DNA of 64,000 nt from Branchiostoma floridae (Eukaryota; Chordata; Leptocardii; Amphioxiformes; Branchiostomatidae), in assembly GCF_000003815.2 (NCBI RefSeq), contig NC_049986.1, positions 17,227,542-17,291,541 on the forward strand, written 5' to 3'. Made by a program: the position numbers and the translations under genes. Positions 22,340-33,712 of the stretch are shown here, in pieces (the stretch's first letter is position 1; each line of letters begins with the position of its first letter). Below the pieces are notes generated by a model, which saw nothing but the letters and a program-made list of their open reading frames with translations, made no database searches and was not told the origin of the DNA.

Positions 22340-24305
22340 CCTGCGTTCTTTTGAATTTGAACTCTGAAAATTAGTTTACATACCAGAACAAAGCAACAAT
22401 GATAATATTACTTCTTGAGAGGCCTTGGCATTCTTTCATGTAAGATCATGGACGAAATTCGAAGTGTTCTTTTTTGTCAAACCTCCATCCGCTTTGTCAA
22501 AATCAACATCGGGTGGCCGGCAGTAGTTTATTTGACCAAAAGTCGTGTCAAAAAAATTCACATCGACCGCCATGCATGGCAACTATTGCTTCCCGGCTCA
22601 GATCGCCCTCCGAGTTCTCTGACATGGGACAGGCAGCTGTTTTTAACATGTGGTTGGTAAAGTGTAGAGGGGCCTGAGGGGGTGTAAGGGACTTATCTCC
22701 TACGCTCCCTATCTGTTGCTGAATGTCCTTACAAAATATACTTTTCTACGTAAATACCATCGTGGAAACCCTTACCACGACTAAGCACCTTTGACTTTGT
22801 AACTATCTATGAATAAAAACCAGAAGGCATGTTGTTATGACAGATGTGAAGCGGTGCACGTGCTTCATGAACGGCTAGAGATGTTTTGAGGCATTGACGT
22901 AGTCAACACTTTACCATCAGAGTCAACAATTAACCATTTCTATGGTCCTGATTACTTCGTCTCAACTTTCTTTGTAATCTTGTTACTTCTTTTTGTGTTG
23001 GTCGTTTTCAACTGAGCAAACACTCTGCAAACACCTTTGTAACAACCTTATTTCGTTAGGAAAGGCACGTGCAAAATGTTCCCCTGCAGCGGGGCGAAGA
23101 GCATCCAGGTGGCCTTAAGTAACCGCGTGGTGGTCTTGTAGAAACCCTAGTAATCTCCTTGGTTGCACAATTGGTAAAGATGTCTACTACATCCGTTTTT
23201 CTCACTCGACTCAGATGGAAATGAGCGCCTAGATTCGCGGTATGGATGGTACGTGTTTGAGGAAGTGGAAACACATGTTAAACACGTTAAGAAGCTAGCC
23301 CTCAACATTTAAAGAAAATTGTATGTCTCCTTTACAGTCCATTGAGACCTACCTTTTATTCATTGTATAAAACTAGAGTGTTACCAGCCTACCAGCGCAA
23401 ACTGCGAAACAAACACAAAAATCTTTATCATGTCTGTCATGTGTGCTTATCTATTTAAAGGAAACCTAATTCTAAGGGCAACAACGAATTTCGTTCGTTT
23501 GTTCCATAACATAAAAGTACGTATTTTTCCTGGGTAGAACAATGGCACACTCTGCCCTTGTATGCCACAGCTGCAGGGTACAAAAACAACGTAAGGGAAA
23601 AGCTTATTAGCCGCGTGGGGCATGTTCGGCTAATGAAAAAGATAGCACACTGGTCTCAAGCTTGTTAGTCATTTATTTCAAGCAGTGCCAACAAAATCAC
23701 AAATTTACTATTTCATATGTTACCATCAGTGAGTGATGGCGCGTTTTAGAAAAGAAAAGAAAGCAAAGTTGTGTACACATTTCAACAAACAGGCACCTAC
23801 GCATATCAAAACACCGTACTTAAAGCTTACAAACCAAATCCAAACCAAACACAGATTTCTCACCAATGACAATATAGTTTCTGACAAGTCTAGCCATGTT
23901 ATTGGGGAATGCTTATAATTCTAGGTCACCAGTAACATATTGTTTCATAGTAGGATTTTTTTCAGAAAAATGTCACAGGTTTTATTACCTTAATGTTTCC
24001 CAATCAATTTCACATTACTTAAACATTTTACAAGTTACAAGAGAATGAAGTGAAATCCCATTTTTATCACAATCTCAAGATCTTTACCCTAATTTTCATA
24101 ACTGTACAAACAGTAATTAGTTTCTTCCCAATTGTCTCGCGTTGATGTCTCCCTAGCAAAAAAAATCTCCACAAATGGTAGGCATCCTAAGCTGAAAATC
24201 TGCATTTTTAAACTGTTTTCTCTAATCTACGTTGCTTTGTTGGTACCATGCTGTTTTCGTTCAACTCACCCCTTTATTCATCTTTATTCACTGTCTACTG
24301 AGCCA
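22340..24305. other. Intergenic, G5 to G6
   Basis: No gene or clear repeat family is supported. The sequence is AT-rich with short uninformative open frames. Confidence 0.5.
24273..24288 (-). promoter_or_regulatory. Paired polyadenylation signals of G6
   Basis: Two AATAAA hexamers on the minus strand (24288-24283 and 24278-24273) lie 18-33 bp past the G6 stop. This implies a very short 3' UTR. Confidence 0.6.
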
Positions 24306-26762
24306 TCAGCCGGGGAAGTTAAAACCACCAGGCATAGACCGCCCCATTTGGATGGATGGCTCCAGTGGTGCGATTGCCTCCTCTTCCTCTTCCTGTGGCT
24401 CCTCTTCCTCCTCCGTGTATACGGGCTGCCACTGGGGTGGAGCTAGACCCATTCCACGAAAGCGATCGAGCATCTCACTGAAACCACTCGGAATGATCCC
24501 ACCCACCTCTTCGCTATCATCACCACCGTCACTGGCGCCCGCTGGGCCAGGGTTGGGGCCAAACACTGGGCCACGGAGGGGAGGAAGGATCTCGGGCCCA
24601 TCAGGGTTGGGAACATGCTGTGGGCCAGGGATGGGAAGGATCTGTGGCTCAGGGTTGGGAGGATGCTCTGAGTCATAGATGGGAGGAAAAACCTGGGGCA
24701 TGATGTTGGGAAGATCGCCCCCATGTCCGAAGTTAGGGGGGAATATGGGTAGACGCCCATTCTGGAATGAAACACCTGTGTTGTCGCCGTCATCACCCTC
24801 GTTGAAATCGCCCGGTGGACTCGGTGGACCGGGGTTGGGTCCAGGAATTCCGACGTTAGGGAACAGGGGGAGACGCCCATCACCTGTGTTACCGCCGTCC
24901 CCATCCTCGGTGAGATCACCCTCTTGACTTTGGTCGCTACCTTCACTGGTGCCTCCGGCCCCTTGCTCCTGGTCGTCTTCTTCACCTCCGGGAAACAATC
25001 CCGGCATGGGGCGCGGGATGACAGGTCCCTCCGGCTGCTCTTCATTGTCATTCGATTGGCCGCCGGCGTTGGCATTGCTGAACATAGAATAATTTCACAT
25101 CACCCAAACAGTGTGTACAAAGTGATCTGTAGTGTTGTTTGTTTGTTGTATTTCCTGATTACATTTATATCCAATATGGAATACATAGAATCTTAGATTG
25201 AATAAAATAGAATGAAGAAAACAATCTCACCTGCTTTCTTCACCACCTTGCCGTGAGCGCCACTCATCCAAGTTGTCTACCCTGTGAATCATTGTCTCCA
25301 ACCTCTCACGCATTTGGCGCACATCGTCTGGATCGAGTCGGTCTTTGGAGAAGATGTAAAAGACAAAGCGATACATAAAACGACAAAACTCAAAAAGACA
25401 GAAATCGGTTACGTATATCAGAAAGAAGTTAGTAAGTAGAGTAAGACTGCAAGAAATGTAGGTTGATAGAGGATGCCTACTTGTTGACTTTCTCCATCAT
25501 AAAGATATACTTTCGTGCTACAAATTACAGAACAAATATTGCACAATTTGCAGTGCTCCTTCGTACCAACGGGAATATGCTCAAATCTTATCTGTTGGTC
25601 CATGAATGATTTGTGATGATGGCAAGCACGAATAATCCGGCGTTTGATAATACACCGCACAAAAGTTCACCCAAAGATTACGACATCACGCTAGCTAATA
25701 GAAATGGGTAGAGAAAATTTCCTACCACGAGAGATCTCCGTTTCCTTCATCTTGAGTCCGATCTGCCCCATGGTCCGGGACATGCTGCCTACGGTGCGCT
25801 CCAAGCTTCCAACTCGTGCTGTGTAAATGAATACATAACGATAAACCGTTTTTATGTTTTCCACATCGGCATAGTTATGCAGTAAAAAGTTAGGCGTCTC
25901 TGAAATCAGTCTTGACAGTAGCACTATAACACACTGTACCGTTCTGAAGTAGGTATACATAGCATTCAAGACATGTATATATCTGTATCTGTATCTATAT
26001 ACGCGGCGCTGCATCTATCTGTAAGCGTTCTCTAAAACTATACAGGGAAGATGCACCTATTGTGTTTGGTGATGACAAATTCCACTCTACGATGGTTCTG
26101 GGAAAGTACACATTTTTGAACACATCAATCCTAGATTGGTCACTTTGGAAAGCATGACTGTTGTAGTAGACTGTTGTTGACCCATGTAGTATGAGGATTG
26201 TCATAGTAAAGGTGTTATACTTAAACAGAAATGGTAATCACTCAATAGGTCATTGTTATACGAAATGGACATGTCTAAAAAGAAAAGGGAATACTGTGAT
26301 AATGACTTCCAGTGATCCATGGGTTTTGCAATGCTACGGACTGTAATGCTACTGGTGTCTGGGAACTGCATCTGTATAGCCCGACCCGTCATACCTAACC
26401 ATCGCACATCTGACCGCAGCGTTGTATAAAGCTATCTAGTGAGACCATCCCCAAAATCAAACAAACGCATGCCACCTATACACCATCTGATATCAATTTT
26501 GTGGGTGCTAACTCGGGCTGATACAAACAGAAAGAGCCTTACCCTTCAATTCTTCCATCTCTCGGTAATTTTGACCATTGATGGGCAGATCCTTTGTAAT
26601 TGCAGTCGCCGATTTCTGCTGAGTGGGCCGATCCTTCGTAACCGTAGATTTCTGCGGAGTGTTTTTAGACTTGGGGTTGCGAATTCGAAAGCCCTCGGTG
26701 CCCGACGTCGCCAATAGGACCATCACCACAACTGTAAAAACCCACGTCTTGCCGAACATCAT
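24306..26762 (-). CDS. G6: secreted coiled-coil protein with acidic Pro/Gly/Asp tail
   Basis: No named family is recognised. Exons read 26762-26543, 25818-25726, 25342-25231 and 25077-24306 (220+93+112+772 nt, 398 aa) in phases 0-1, 1-1, 1-2 and 2-stop. The signal peptide (FTVVVMVLLATSGTEG) is followed by a basic Thr/Lys/Pro segment. Exon 2 (RVGSLERTVGSMSRTMGQI) and exon 3 (DDVRQMRERLETMIHRVDN) are coiled coils paralogous to those of G5. The tail begins SNANAGGQSNDNEEQPEG and has two diverged units with GRLP(L/I)FP. It is rich in PNPGP-type turns and acidic clusters, carries a Glu run near the end, and closes with MPGGFNFPG. It is predicted extracellular, acidic and largely disordered. G5 and G6 look like the youngest duplicate pair by exons 2 and 3. 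Confidence 0.82.
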
Positions 26763-26908
26763 GATTGATCTTAGACAGTGACAACCAAAAAACGCTGTTC
26801 TAAGCTGTTCTTCCGAAGTCGTTTTTCAGCTCTCGCTCTCTCCCTTGGTTGATGAAGCTTACCACACCACAGTCAAACCCTTTCTAGTCTGGGTATGGTC
26901 CAGAGGTC

Positions 26909-26916
26909 TTTATATA
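26909..26916 (-). promoter_or_regulatory. TATA box of G6
   Basis: TATATAAA reads on the minus strand about 150 bp upstream of the G6 ATG. Confidence 0.65.
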
Positions 26917-26919
26917 CTT

Positions 26920-28870
26920 TTGCTTTGCTTTGTTGACTGGTCTTTGTTTATTTGTTGACAGTCTTCAAAAACAAAACCCGGAGACATTTGATACCGTTTT
27001 CATCACTTTTTAGGTCATGAATGAATAGGATCTAAGGGTGTCCGTATTAGAGAGGATGTAGAGCAGAACGTGGACATCAGCAAGAACTGTTAGAGGGGTA
27101 ACTTAGTTATCGCCCTTATTATTGTGGAATCGTGTGTCGAACTGCAGGGGTTTGGGCCCAGAACCCAGTGGTCCTGGCCTGGTATCAATTGATAAGCCAC
27201 CGACCTCGTGCCTTTGGTCAAAGCACTTTTAGATTACATAAACTTTGAATTCCTCGTAAAGATAGCAATCAGTTTCCGTTAGGACTGTCCCTGTGATAGG
27301 ACGTTAGATGGAGGTCCCGTGTTTGAGGAGAGCCACACCTCAAGCACGTTAAAGAACCCATCAAACTTATTCAAAAACTAACTAGGGGTCCTTACGGGTG
27401 TCAGCGGTCAGAGGCTACAGTCCCTAGAAGGGGCACCTTGGGGCAGTTACTCTCATCTTGAGGTCACTAGAGTTCGCGCCGTATAACGGCCACACCGGCC
27501 ACTGCTGATTAGCCCGATCTATTCTAAACTCCTCGCCATACAGTCCCGGGTTGCTAGGAGATGTTAGTCAGTCTATCCAATGATAATATTGACAAAACAA
27601 CAATACGATTTTCCCTGCCACTTTCAATGAAAGTACCATATAAGAGGAGAGAGGTGGTTAAAAACTGCCCGTACCTTTTTGCCATTATATATATATTTGT
27701 CTTTATTGCTGATTCTTTTTTTCTTCAGTCAACTGTCTTTAAAATTGTGTCACTTTAGCTAAGGGCAACCCGCCGTACTTGCAAATACGTGCTGTCTACG
27801 TGCCAAAACGTGGGCAATCTTTTGGGATCCGTAAGTGGTAAGTACCGCCTCCGTACGAACTCGTAGGGAATCTGATGGATTTTGGAGCACGCAGACACGC
27901 CGTAGAACTTTACGTGCAGGCAAAACTTTGTGTGCCATCGGGCTGCAGATTCGCCTCCCGTACGTGCCAGTACGGGCGACGCGCCTGCCTTGTACAGCCT
28001 GAACGTTTTCAGAAATACGTGGCGGCATGGCCTCCACAAAAAAAAAGTACGGACAAAGTGCACGTACGGCGCGTTGTGCCCTTAGCTTTTGTGGAGACTT
28101 AACTGGTGTTTTCGCCTTTCTTTGATTTCAAAAGGATCATTTGCTCTCTAGCTTGTGCAAGGTAAATGTAAAGTATAGATGCATGAGGGAACATTTAAAG
28201 ATCTCAAACGCAATAACGATGCTAACAGAAATCCGCAATGCAGGTTTTCATTTATTGAAAGAAGTCAGCATGACAAAATGATAAAATCAAATGCTTATAT
28301 TTACTCTAATTACTCTACCTCGTTTGTTCGACTAGACGGCGATCGCGCTGCCCTGACTCACTGTGACCTAAACAACATATGTGTATCCTTTGCTCTCACA
28401 CTGGGAATATCATACAAATGTGCGTGCGTGTGTGACAGAGGAGACAACAAAACACACAAAGTGTAAAAATATTCCTTCTTTTCTATACAATTCGTTGAGC
28501 CCTGTGTCAAAGTTTAGGTCGCAGAGAGAGCGCAGCGAGAGCGCCGTCCTAGTGGAAAGGGGGTATAATGAATGTTTTTGTGTAACAAGCACCATGACTG
28601 ATTTCGTTGATGAGTCATAAAAAACGATCAGAACCCTCATGTCCACGTCCACTATTGGCAGAGACATTCCAGAACTTTTGTGAGCCAATCGCATAGTAGG
28701 ATCATGACTTTTTTTCAAGGGTAGACTTTCCAACTCATATACATACTTGGGCACAAATGATAGAGTATCAACATTGAAGAAATGCTTGATGACATTCACG
28801 TTTCCGAAATCATTGTGCCGACCGTTTTAACCTTGTACCAAGGGTGCAACACTTGGGTGCTTGCACTTCA
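26920..28870. other. Intergenic, G6 to the lectin gene
   Basis: No gene is supported. It contains repeat-like text around 27120-27480 resembling SINE bodies (GATAAGCCACCGACCTCGTG), and one clear inverted-repeat element at 27761-28083. Confidence 0.55.
27761..28083. mobile_element. CpG-rich MITE with AAGGGCA termini
   Basis: The left end AAGGGCAACCCGCCGTAC pairs with the right end GTACGGCGCGTTGTGCCCTT, and AGCT flanks both sides as a likely 4-bp duplication or palindrome extension. The interior has many TACGTG/CACGTA and GTACGG/CCGTAC pairs, so most of the element folds back. It is clearly richer in CpG than its surroundings. Overlapping open frames are palindrome artefacts. Confidence 0.8.
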
Positions 28871-31800
28871 TCACTTCCCATCTGCTGTAGTCCTTTCGCA
28901 GATGAAGCTGAGTCTATAAGAGCAGTGTGCATCGGCCACCAGATCCTTCCGCCCAGGATCATTCTTGTTGCCAAACACTGTGGATAAAGAAATAAAATAA
29001 ACATTGCACATCAGTACGGCTACAGAAACCTTGTTTTTCCTTAAAGAACATATTAACATCTCCTGGTCGTACATCATTGCACTACACACGTGATATTTTG
29101 TGGGTAGGTTTGGGCCCCTGGCGCCTTTTTCTGAACTGCAGAGGCAAATTAATTTGTTTCAGAATTTGAAAGAGGATAACTCCAAAAAAGGATAACGGGT
29201 AATCATAATTTTTTATCGAACGCTTAAGTGCTGGACGAACCCATAACATGTGGAAGAACTACATTGGAACTGCCTACCGATGTGTGAGCACTTGTAATTG
29301 TTGTGGTCGTTCGGTTCGTTTTGAGCCCAGGGCACGGCATCCACAACAGGAGTTCCATCCGGATACAGCCAGACCCTGTCATCCGTGAACTTGGCGCCAA
29401 ACCTGAAAATACCATATAAACGGATGGAGGTTAGTAAGAGTGGTCTTTACACACTACCAATTGCTTGCTTTTAACTAGCAAATGTTTCAAATGAATGAAT
29501 GAATGTTACCGAAACATTAGTAACATAAAACACTTGGTGGTACAGTGAACTTAATCGTCTAGTGACTTACCGACGTGATGAATGCAGTAACGGATCTTAT
29601 GTTACTCCTCAGTTGTTGTTGTTTTGCTTTTGATTTATTTTCTTTGAATAGCTGTCTTCAATTGCTGCTATTTGCAAAATAAAACCTCCAGAATTTCGAT
29701 AGCACAGGTACGTCATGTGTATGATGTAACTAGCAATTATAGACAGCCATATCCAAATCAATGGAATGATATGAACAAATTCAAATCCAACATGGCAGAC
29801 AATGCTACCATCATAGTCAAGTAACTTCAAACACCCGATACTGGGGTGTCATTTCATACGCTTTTCGACTGGAAGAAATCCGACTTACCAGAACTGGTCG
29901 TCTCGGGATACTTGGTTCTTCATGCGAACAACAAAGCTGAAAGTGGAGTAAAGAACGTATGTTCATGGCTCAATGTCATTGACAGCCTATCGGTGAGTGT
30001 GTTGCATACTTAGGAAACTTGAGCTGACGTCAAACGCGTATTCTAGCGAATGATATTCTGTTCCTGTCACCCCCGATGCATTAAGCATATATTGTACAAC
30101 TTGCAATTAGCCTACGAGCATGAATTTGCAAATAAATAAATAAATATAAAGTATCTTCATTGCTATGTTGGGCATTTTGCATCATAGAGCATTATTCTAA
30201 AGTCGTTGACAGTAGAAACAAAATGAATCATTACACTGAGATCTTACTCATATAAGTATGCGCTTTTTGCCATTACAAGATGGCCTCCATCCGCCTGGCA
30301 AGTTTGCTCCGCCTGTTCGCGATTCAGACGGGCCTCGTGGACTTTGAAACAGTGCTGCATCAGGCATTCTGAACAAACAACATACCAGCAAACTGCATGT
30401 AATCGTGTGCACGTATCAATGTCTTACCAGTACCAGGAAGTCCAATATGACTAAAATGCCTTTACACACAAAGAAAAGAAAAGCTGATACTAAACAGAAT
30501 AAACACAATACCGTTCAGAAAAATAAGCATCTTCCTTTCATTAATTCATTGGTTATGGCACATTTCAATTCATAGTGTATTCATTTTGAATAACCCTTCT
30601 TCTTTGCACTAATACTTCAATGATGCATCCATTTCGCAAAAGAGAGCTCTCGGTACCCACAAAGTATTCGTAAACACCCCCCCCCCCCCCCCCAAAAAAA
30701 TACCTTCATTATTGCCGTTGGACGCCGGAACTGGCTGAGGTTGCATTGGTCCTTGTCTGGGCGGGGATGTTGTTTGAACTTTGGGCTTGCTCTGTCCTGC
30801 CACTAGAGCTTTGATGGTGTCGGTCATGTTATGGATGGCGTTGCTGTTTTGCTTCATCATGGCCGCCAAGTGGTCATATTTTGCTGTGTGACAGTGTACG
30901 GAAGAATTAATAATATGAAATTGAATTGAATTGCAGGTTCTGCATAAAGACACATTGCACATGAGTGTCAGAAACACTCGAAAACATTTTTATTACATTA
31001 TTACTACAGAGCTTTACCCACATATCATCGCTATCGACCAATCAAACATATATAGTTAACATTGTCGTCTATTAAAACTACAAAGACCTCTACAGATATC
31101 CTGTAATTGTAAAAAAAACGTCTAAACGTTCCAGTATATATCCGTTTGTATGTCTTTCAGGTATGATGAAAGCCTATACTTCCTTGTATTACAGTCGTCA
31201 TAAAATATGTAGATAATGCAATACAAGCCAGTCACTACATAATAAAAGAAAGCAACTGGGCAAAACCTTTAAGTTAAAGATTCAGATGTTTCAGATATCG
31301 TCCTTACTATCTTTCATCAGTGACTGAAACATGACGAGTGCTGTCTGAAACGCGTGACTCTTGAAGAGTTTATCCATATGCTTGGTTTATTTTTCATCAC
31401 GAATCTGGCACCTGGATGCCTGACGTTCATTGACGTGCAATTTAAACACGTGCGACTCTTGAAGAGTTTATCCAGATGCTTGTGTTATTTTCTATCATTA
31501 TTGTGGTACTTGGATGACTGGCGTTCATTGACGTGCAAGTTGAACAGGTCGGAAACAAAAACATGCAAAGCACAAGCTTAAGTGTCATAAACGGCGATTT
31601 GTTTATTGAGGCTTACCTTCGTCAAACACAGAAGCGACGGACTTAGTCAGAGTGTCTTTGAGCTTTGTCATGCTGCTCTTCAGATCCTCCACTGTTTGGT
31701 ACTGCTTTGAGAACTTCTCCTCAATGCGTTTTACCTTGCCTGTTGGGGACACAAAGTAAGTGAAGATTCTAAAATTTGAGAGAGGAAATTTGACAATTGC

Positions 31801-32340
31801 AACACACTAACTTTGTTCTAAAATGGTAGCTCGGCCTTGGTCCTGAGTATAGTTTCAGTTTGTTTTGATGAACACAAATTGGTTATCAAAAAGAAACAGG
31901 TGCGTGTCATCTCCCTCAAGCACATCTACTTTTGCCCATAAGCGTATTGAAAAATGGATATCCTCATTTGTAGTATTCCTGTATGTAATGTCTTCTAATA
32001 ACGTAAACCCACCAAATGACCGTTACGAGTCCGTTTCTGGGAACATCTTTAGCGTAAAAAAATGACGTAATGGTAAAGACGGGCTAAGAAACGAACGGAA
32101 GGGGTGTTCGCTCAAAATCCGGCGCACATGTCGCAAAAAGCCGAGTGTTATTTACAAAGCTGATCTAACGCTACAACGTTTCAGTAGAGAGTGAATGGCG
32201 TATAATATATACAAACACAAACCTTCCAGCAATATGAAGGACCTATCGGGTTCCATCTTGGCAGGCGCAGGGGCCATCATGGCTTCCCTCGTCACAACCA
32301 ACACGACAAACACCAGACCAGCTGTCTTTGTTGCCCACAT
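28871..32340 (-). CDS. Secreted C-type lectin with coiled-coil neck
   Basis: This is a predicted secreted carbohydrate or pattern-binding protein. Exons read 32340-32223, 31739-31617, 30883-30704, 30368-30248, 29936-29889, 29402-29278 and 28977-28871 (822 nt, 273 aa). Their phases are 0-1, 1-1, 1-1, 1-2, 2-2, 2-1 and 1-stop. Residues 1-22 are a signal peptide (GLVFVVLVV core). Residues 40-110 form a coiled-coil neck (IEEKFSKQYQTVEDLKSSM), followed by a Pro/Gln-rich linker. The C-type lectin domain spans about 142-273: cysteines at 142, 147, 164, 235, 257 and 265, CQADGGHLVMAKS, DDQFWFGAKFTDD, the EPN motif at 226-228 (mannose-type in this family), and the terminal SFICE. The usual WND is VAD here (residues 252-254), so a calcium/sugar ligand is missing. 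No TATA box is obvious near the ATG. Confidence 0.9.
30677..30693. repeat. Homopolymer of 17 C in a lectin intron
   Basis: On the coding strand this is a G17 run only about ten bases after the donor of lectin exon 3. It could influence splicing or be a length error in the assembly. Confidence 0.85.
31345..31565. repeat. Two-copy tandem repeat of about 105 bp
   Basis: Both copies contain GACTCTTGAAGAGTTTATCC and CGTTCATTGACGTGCAA. They lie in the lectin intron just downstream of exon 2. Confidence 0.85.
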
Positions 32341-33644
32341 GGCTTACAACTTCGTGTGGACTTCGTGTCACTTCGCTTCATCTATTTTACCAGAAGCGTA
32401 CACCAAGCTTGGGTTGACCTATTTGGCCTGGCCTTGAACACTGAATTAAAACCAGTAACGCAATACTTCCAGCTCATTCTGATGTGGATTAATGGTTAAC
32501 ATTGTAAGGCTCGAGACCTACCTGTTACTTATCACTGCTGATGCCGGAGAGCACAGGATGAAGAATTCACACGAAACTTTACACTTCTTTTGGGTTCTTT
32601 TGCTCATATGAAGATGATACGTTTGTGATTCTGAGGTCATATCAGCTGCTGCAATGCTTCAACTGAAATTTACCAAGCTGCATTATGCAAAGCTAACCAT
32701 CCTCCTGGTTTCTTCTGACAATAGACAATAGACAATAGACCATAACCCATGCGGTTGGTCTACTTTAGAATGTGTTGAATGTCACTCCAGCTTGGCAGGT
32801 CAACTAATTAAAAGAATGCGAGTCCTAATTAAATTGCCCCACGTGAAATTAACCCCTAATCTAATTTTGCGGCAATCTTTTGAATCTTACCGAGTTGTCA
32901 TGGAAGAGAGTCATAGTCAGAAATTGCAGTGACACTTAATCCCCTCCGTGGTGATCTTTCAACTCAATCAACAAAACAAGACAACGGCAGAGCACAAACT
33001 GACCACACGTCTAAGGGTGCTTTAAGTCAAGACCACACAAAGTTTTCAACCCAAGTGCCCTGACATTCCATGGATGATACTAATGGCATACAGGAGTTGT
33101 CTTATGACAGCAAAATGTTTACAGCAAGACAGCATTGGGAAATTTACCAGACATGTATGTATGTACAGTTACTATATAAAGTTTGAAAGCAAGTTCGAAG
33201 ATCGAATATTTGAGCTGGAGGTCCCCTAATGATTTGAGAGCGGTTTAACAACCAACGGTGGAAAACTTACAGCTGTCAGAGTTGAACCACACCCTCTATA
33301 TATAGATTTAAAAAGTGGTAAATTCAAGATTTCATTGACGAAGAGACGAGTCGCAAGGTCAATGATGGCACCCACAAACTGTGACGATCGACAAAGTCAT
33401 AATGATTTGTTGTAATTCACCAACAAAATGTGCCCCAACCCCCTCCTTCCCGTCTGGCAGAGTATTAAGGAATTAGACTGCAGAAACGAGTAGGTATAAA
33501 TGACAGATCAACCGAAGATCGAACCGTAGCAAGGGACACATTTTTCCATCTTACTGTTTCAAATCTAGGTACTGACCATGCAGTTCCGCGGAATATCTTT
33601 AAGCTGTAAAGGTTTTTTTTTCAATCCATGACTTCTTGGTGTCA

Positions 33645-33712
33645 TATACTTCTCGGGGTCATTGACTTCTCGGGGTCATTGACTTCTCGGGGTCATTGAC
33701 TTCTTGTTGTCG
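33645..33712. repeat. Short tandem repeat, 18-bp unit
   Basis: About four copies of a TTGACTTCTCGGGGTCA unit occur in a row, the outer ones diverged. Confidence 0.9.
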
